In this document: piece by piece, positions 62,081 to 64,000 of the stretch
Numbering within the stretch: position 1 is the stretch's first letter
Layout of the letters: each line of letters starts with the position of its first letter
DNA from: Apteryx mantelli
Lineage: Eukaryota > Chordata > Aves > Apterygiformes > Apterygidae
Length of the DNA stretch: 64,000 nt
Reading direction: 5' to 3'
Assembly (NCBI RefSeq): GCF_036417845.1
Contig: NC_090020.1
Location: 33,216,425-33,280,424 of the forward strand
Position numbers and translations under genes: made by a program
Notes under the pieces: model-generated
The model's database searches: none
What the model was told of the DNA's origin: nothing
What the model saw: only the letters and a program-made list of their open reading frames with translations

Positions 62081-64000
62081 CGGTGGTGCTTGTGAGACTC
62101 TTTTGTTGACTGAACTAATTTTCCTGTGTCTAGAAATTCATCATCTGTGAGTAGTGTGGACTTCACTCCAGCAGTGCCTTATGACACTTTCATTACATGT
62201 TTTTTGACACCGCAGTGAACAGTTCAGGCAAGCAGAATCACCCGAGTTAAGATAAAGGTGCCAGCACCAAATGCTTTGAAAGTCTGCAGCTTCCAAAGCT
62301 GCCACCCAGGAGAAAGCAGTCTCAAAAGGCGGCAGTGGGTCTGAGTTGCTGGTCAGATGGGATGGGCTGCAGCTTCTTTACAGGATGTAGCTGACTGTGG
62401 CTGTGTGGACTTTATGTAACCTTGGTTGGTTGCAGTGAGGCTCTTCCCATGTTCATACAAAGTGGCCTTGGTTGATAAGGAAACAGGTTTTACTATTGCA
62501 GTGCCAGAGTAAGAGCGTAACTGAGTGCAAGACAGCAGAGACTGTGTCCTTCTTAAGTATACTGGACTTGTGCCAGTGGCTTGATATTGATGAGGGTCAG
62601 GCGGGTTGGATGTTTAGTTTTGGCACTGAGATCTGCTTGATTGGAAAAACTTATCTTTGAGCTATCAGTATATAAATGACAGTTCAATTTATATTTCTGG
62701 ATAGGCTGCTCAAACATAGGTATAGCCAGATGAGAAGAACTGGCTAAAAGTAGTTAGCTACTAGCAAGATGATTCTTCCTGTTTTTTTGATCATTAGTGA
62801 ATCATGTAATGCTCATCTTCATTCTGTCTCACTAGACACTTTCCTCACCAGATATATTGTGCTTTTTATTTGATTTTTGATCTTTTATCATCAATGTTCA
62901 TGTATTTCAAGGTATTTTTCTATACAGATGGTAGGTAATTGCAAAAAAAAAAAAAAGGATATTCTTGAGATGAGCCTTAGTATGGAGAATTTCATTAAAA
63001 AAAGAGTAGAGTGTATATTATGGAAAACTAGATTTTAAAAAACTGTCTTGTGGTTGAAATAACATTTATTTTGAAAAATCAGGTCTTTTTCAGCATTTTT
63101 TGGTATATAAGACGAGAAATGCAGTATGAATTCCTGTAGAGGAGTGACTAAAGAATTACTAAAGAATTTTTTATAGTTTTTCACAGGTATTTTTGTTATT
63201 CTATGACCTTTTAAGATGGTCAGATCAGACACTAGAATGCAATAGTAGTAGGCAGAGGTACTAGGTAATAGGAACTCTGACACCTTTCCACATGTTCTCT
63301 AGGGTTAGAAACTATAAGTAATATTCTGAGGGGTTTGTTTTTTTATTTTTTACTTTATGAAGTATAAAATGCAGGCAGAGCTGTGTTGATGACTGCCTGG
63401 TAGATTTATAGTGTATCTTTCTACTGTTAGTGACCTCTGGATTTGTATATCTGACGCCTTACTATAGAAATCCATGCTGTCTGTTTCAGTCCATCACAAA
63501 CTTGCCAAAATTTGTCTGAGTGAATGAATGGCTTGTTTTGATGGAAACAGATCCGCCTTCTCTTTTAAGGGGAACGTGAATTTTGTATCAATTCAGGAAA
63601 TATGTCTTAGCACAGACACAATATCCTGAAGTGTATGGTGGTATCTGTGTGCCTGGAAGTAGGAGTGATGCCTGATGCTAGGTTTACAAAGACTGTATAG
63701 TTTAAGGTGGCTGGGTTTTTAACATCCTATCATTGTACTGAAAGCTAGAGGTGATTAATTTCATTTATCTGAATTGGGACACATATTGGGAGCCTTCTGT
63801 AGTAGTATACATAATCTCAAAGTATTTTGTTAGATTACAGAAATTAACCATTTCAGGAGAATTTTCAGTGTTTGTTTTAGATTTTTTAAAAAACAAGAAC
63901 ATTTTGTTTTACGTAATTGGCCAAGTAGCCATCGCTGAAAAATAAAGTTGTTCTTGTGTCCATTAAATTTTACTTCAGAATAATTATAATATGAAAAATT

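Larger units (their letters stand above)
59046..64000 (+). other. ERCC6L2: ERCC6L2 intron 9 (runs past window end)
   Basis: The intron holds an old plus-strand CR1 fragment, a G-rich tract at 59952-59973 and a younger minus-strand CR1. From 62,170 to 64,000 I see no exon, transposon or RNA gene. Confidence 0.8.

Noticed and set aside
62170..64000. Possible next ERCC6L2 exon
   Set aside because: I looked for the continuation after SGKMK (VLQQLL-type sequence with an AG acceptor) and did not find it in any frame.

Overview
The window is vertebrate nuclear DNA, almost certainly from a bird. Every recognisable transposon is a CR1 LINE, from strongly decayed copies to fairly young ones ending in the usual avian CR1 3' tail. 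The background is AT-rich, one CpG island is present, and the only convincing gene is a split gene with normal GT-AG introns. No bacterial, phage or viral gene was recognised.

Bases 1 to about 41,900 are a gene desert. No open frame there looks like a real protein. It holds ancient repeat debris (about 5,040-5,725 and 9,689-9,775), a duplicated 90-bp segment with a hairpin cluster between the copies (12,024-12,928), a cluster of small tandem duplications (17,651-17,803), a 24-bp perfect palindrome (20,115-20,138) and one long CR1 fragment (34,993-37,045, minus strand) lacking both ends. In mammals the region upstream of ERCC6L2 lies between it and PTCH1, so this desert may carry long-range regulatory DNA. 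That is inference from synteny, not something read from the sequence.

From about 42,190 to 43,130 there is a dense CpG island with GC boxes, CTCGCGAGA-like elements, a three-copy 20-bp tandem repeat and an ETS consensus. It is the promoter of the only gene recognised, ERCC6L2, a SNF2/Rad54-like DNA-repair ATPase on the plus strand. Nine coding exons fit between 42,883 and 59,045 with consistent splice phases. They encode the first 501 residues: an N-terminal Tudor-like region, the first RecA-like ATPase lobe (Walker [14 protein letters not shown] box, GLTGT motif III) and the linker into the second lobe. The helicase C-terminal lobe and the long tail lie beyond the window, after intron 9 starts at 59,046.

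The introns carry CR1 pieces on both strands. The best preserved is a roughly 1.9-kb minus-strand copy in intron 9 (60,164-62,080) with reverse-transcriptase motifs and only a few disabling changes. I found no new multi-gene system. The observations most worth checking are the four-codon upstream ORF ending one base before the ERCC6L2 start, the promoter architecture, the repeat and hairpin cluster near 12 kb, and a basic antisense ORF followed by an A-tract in intron 2.
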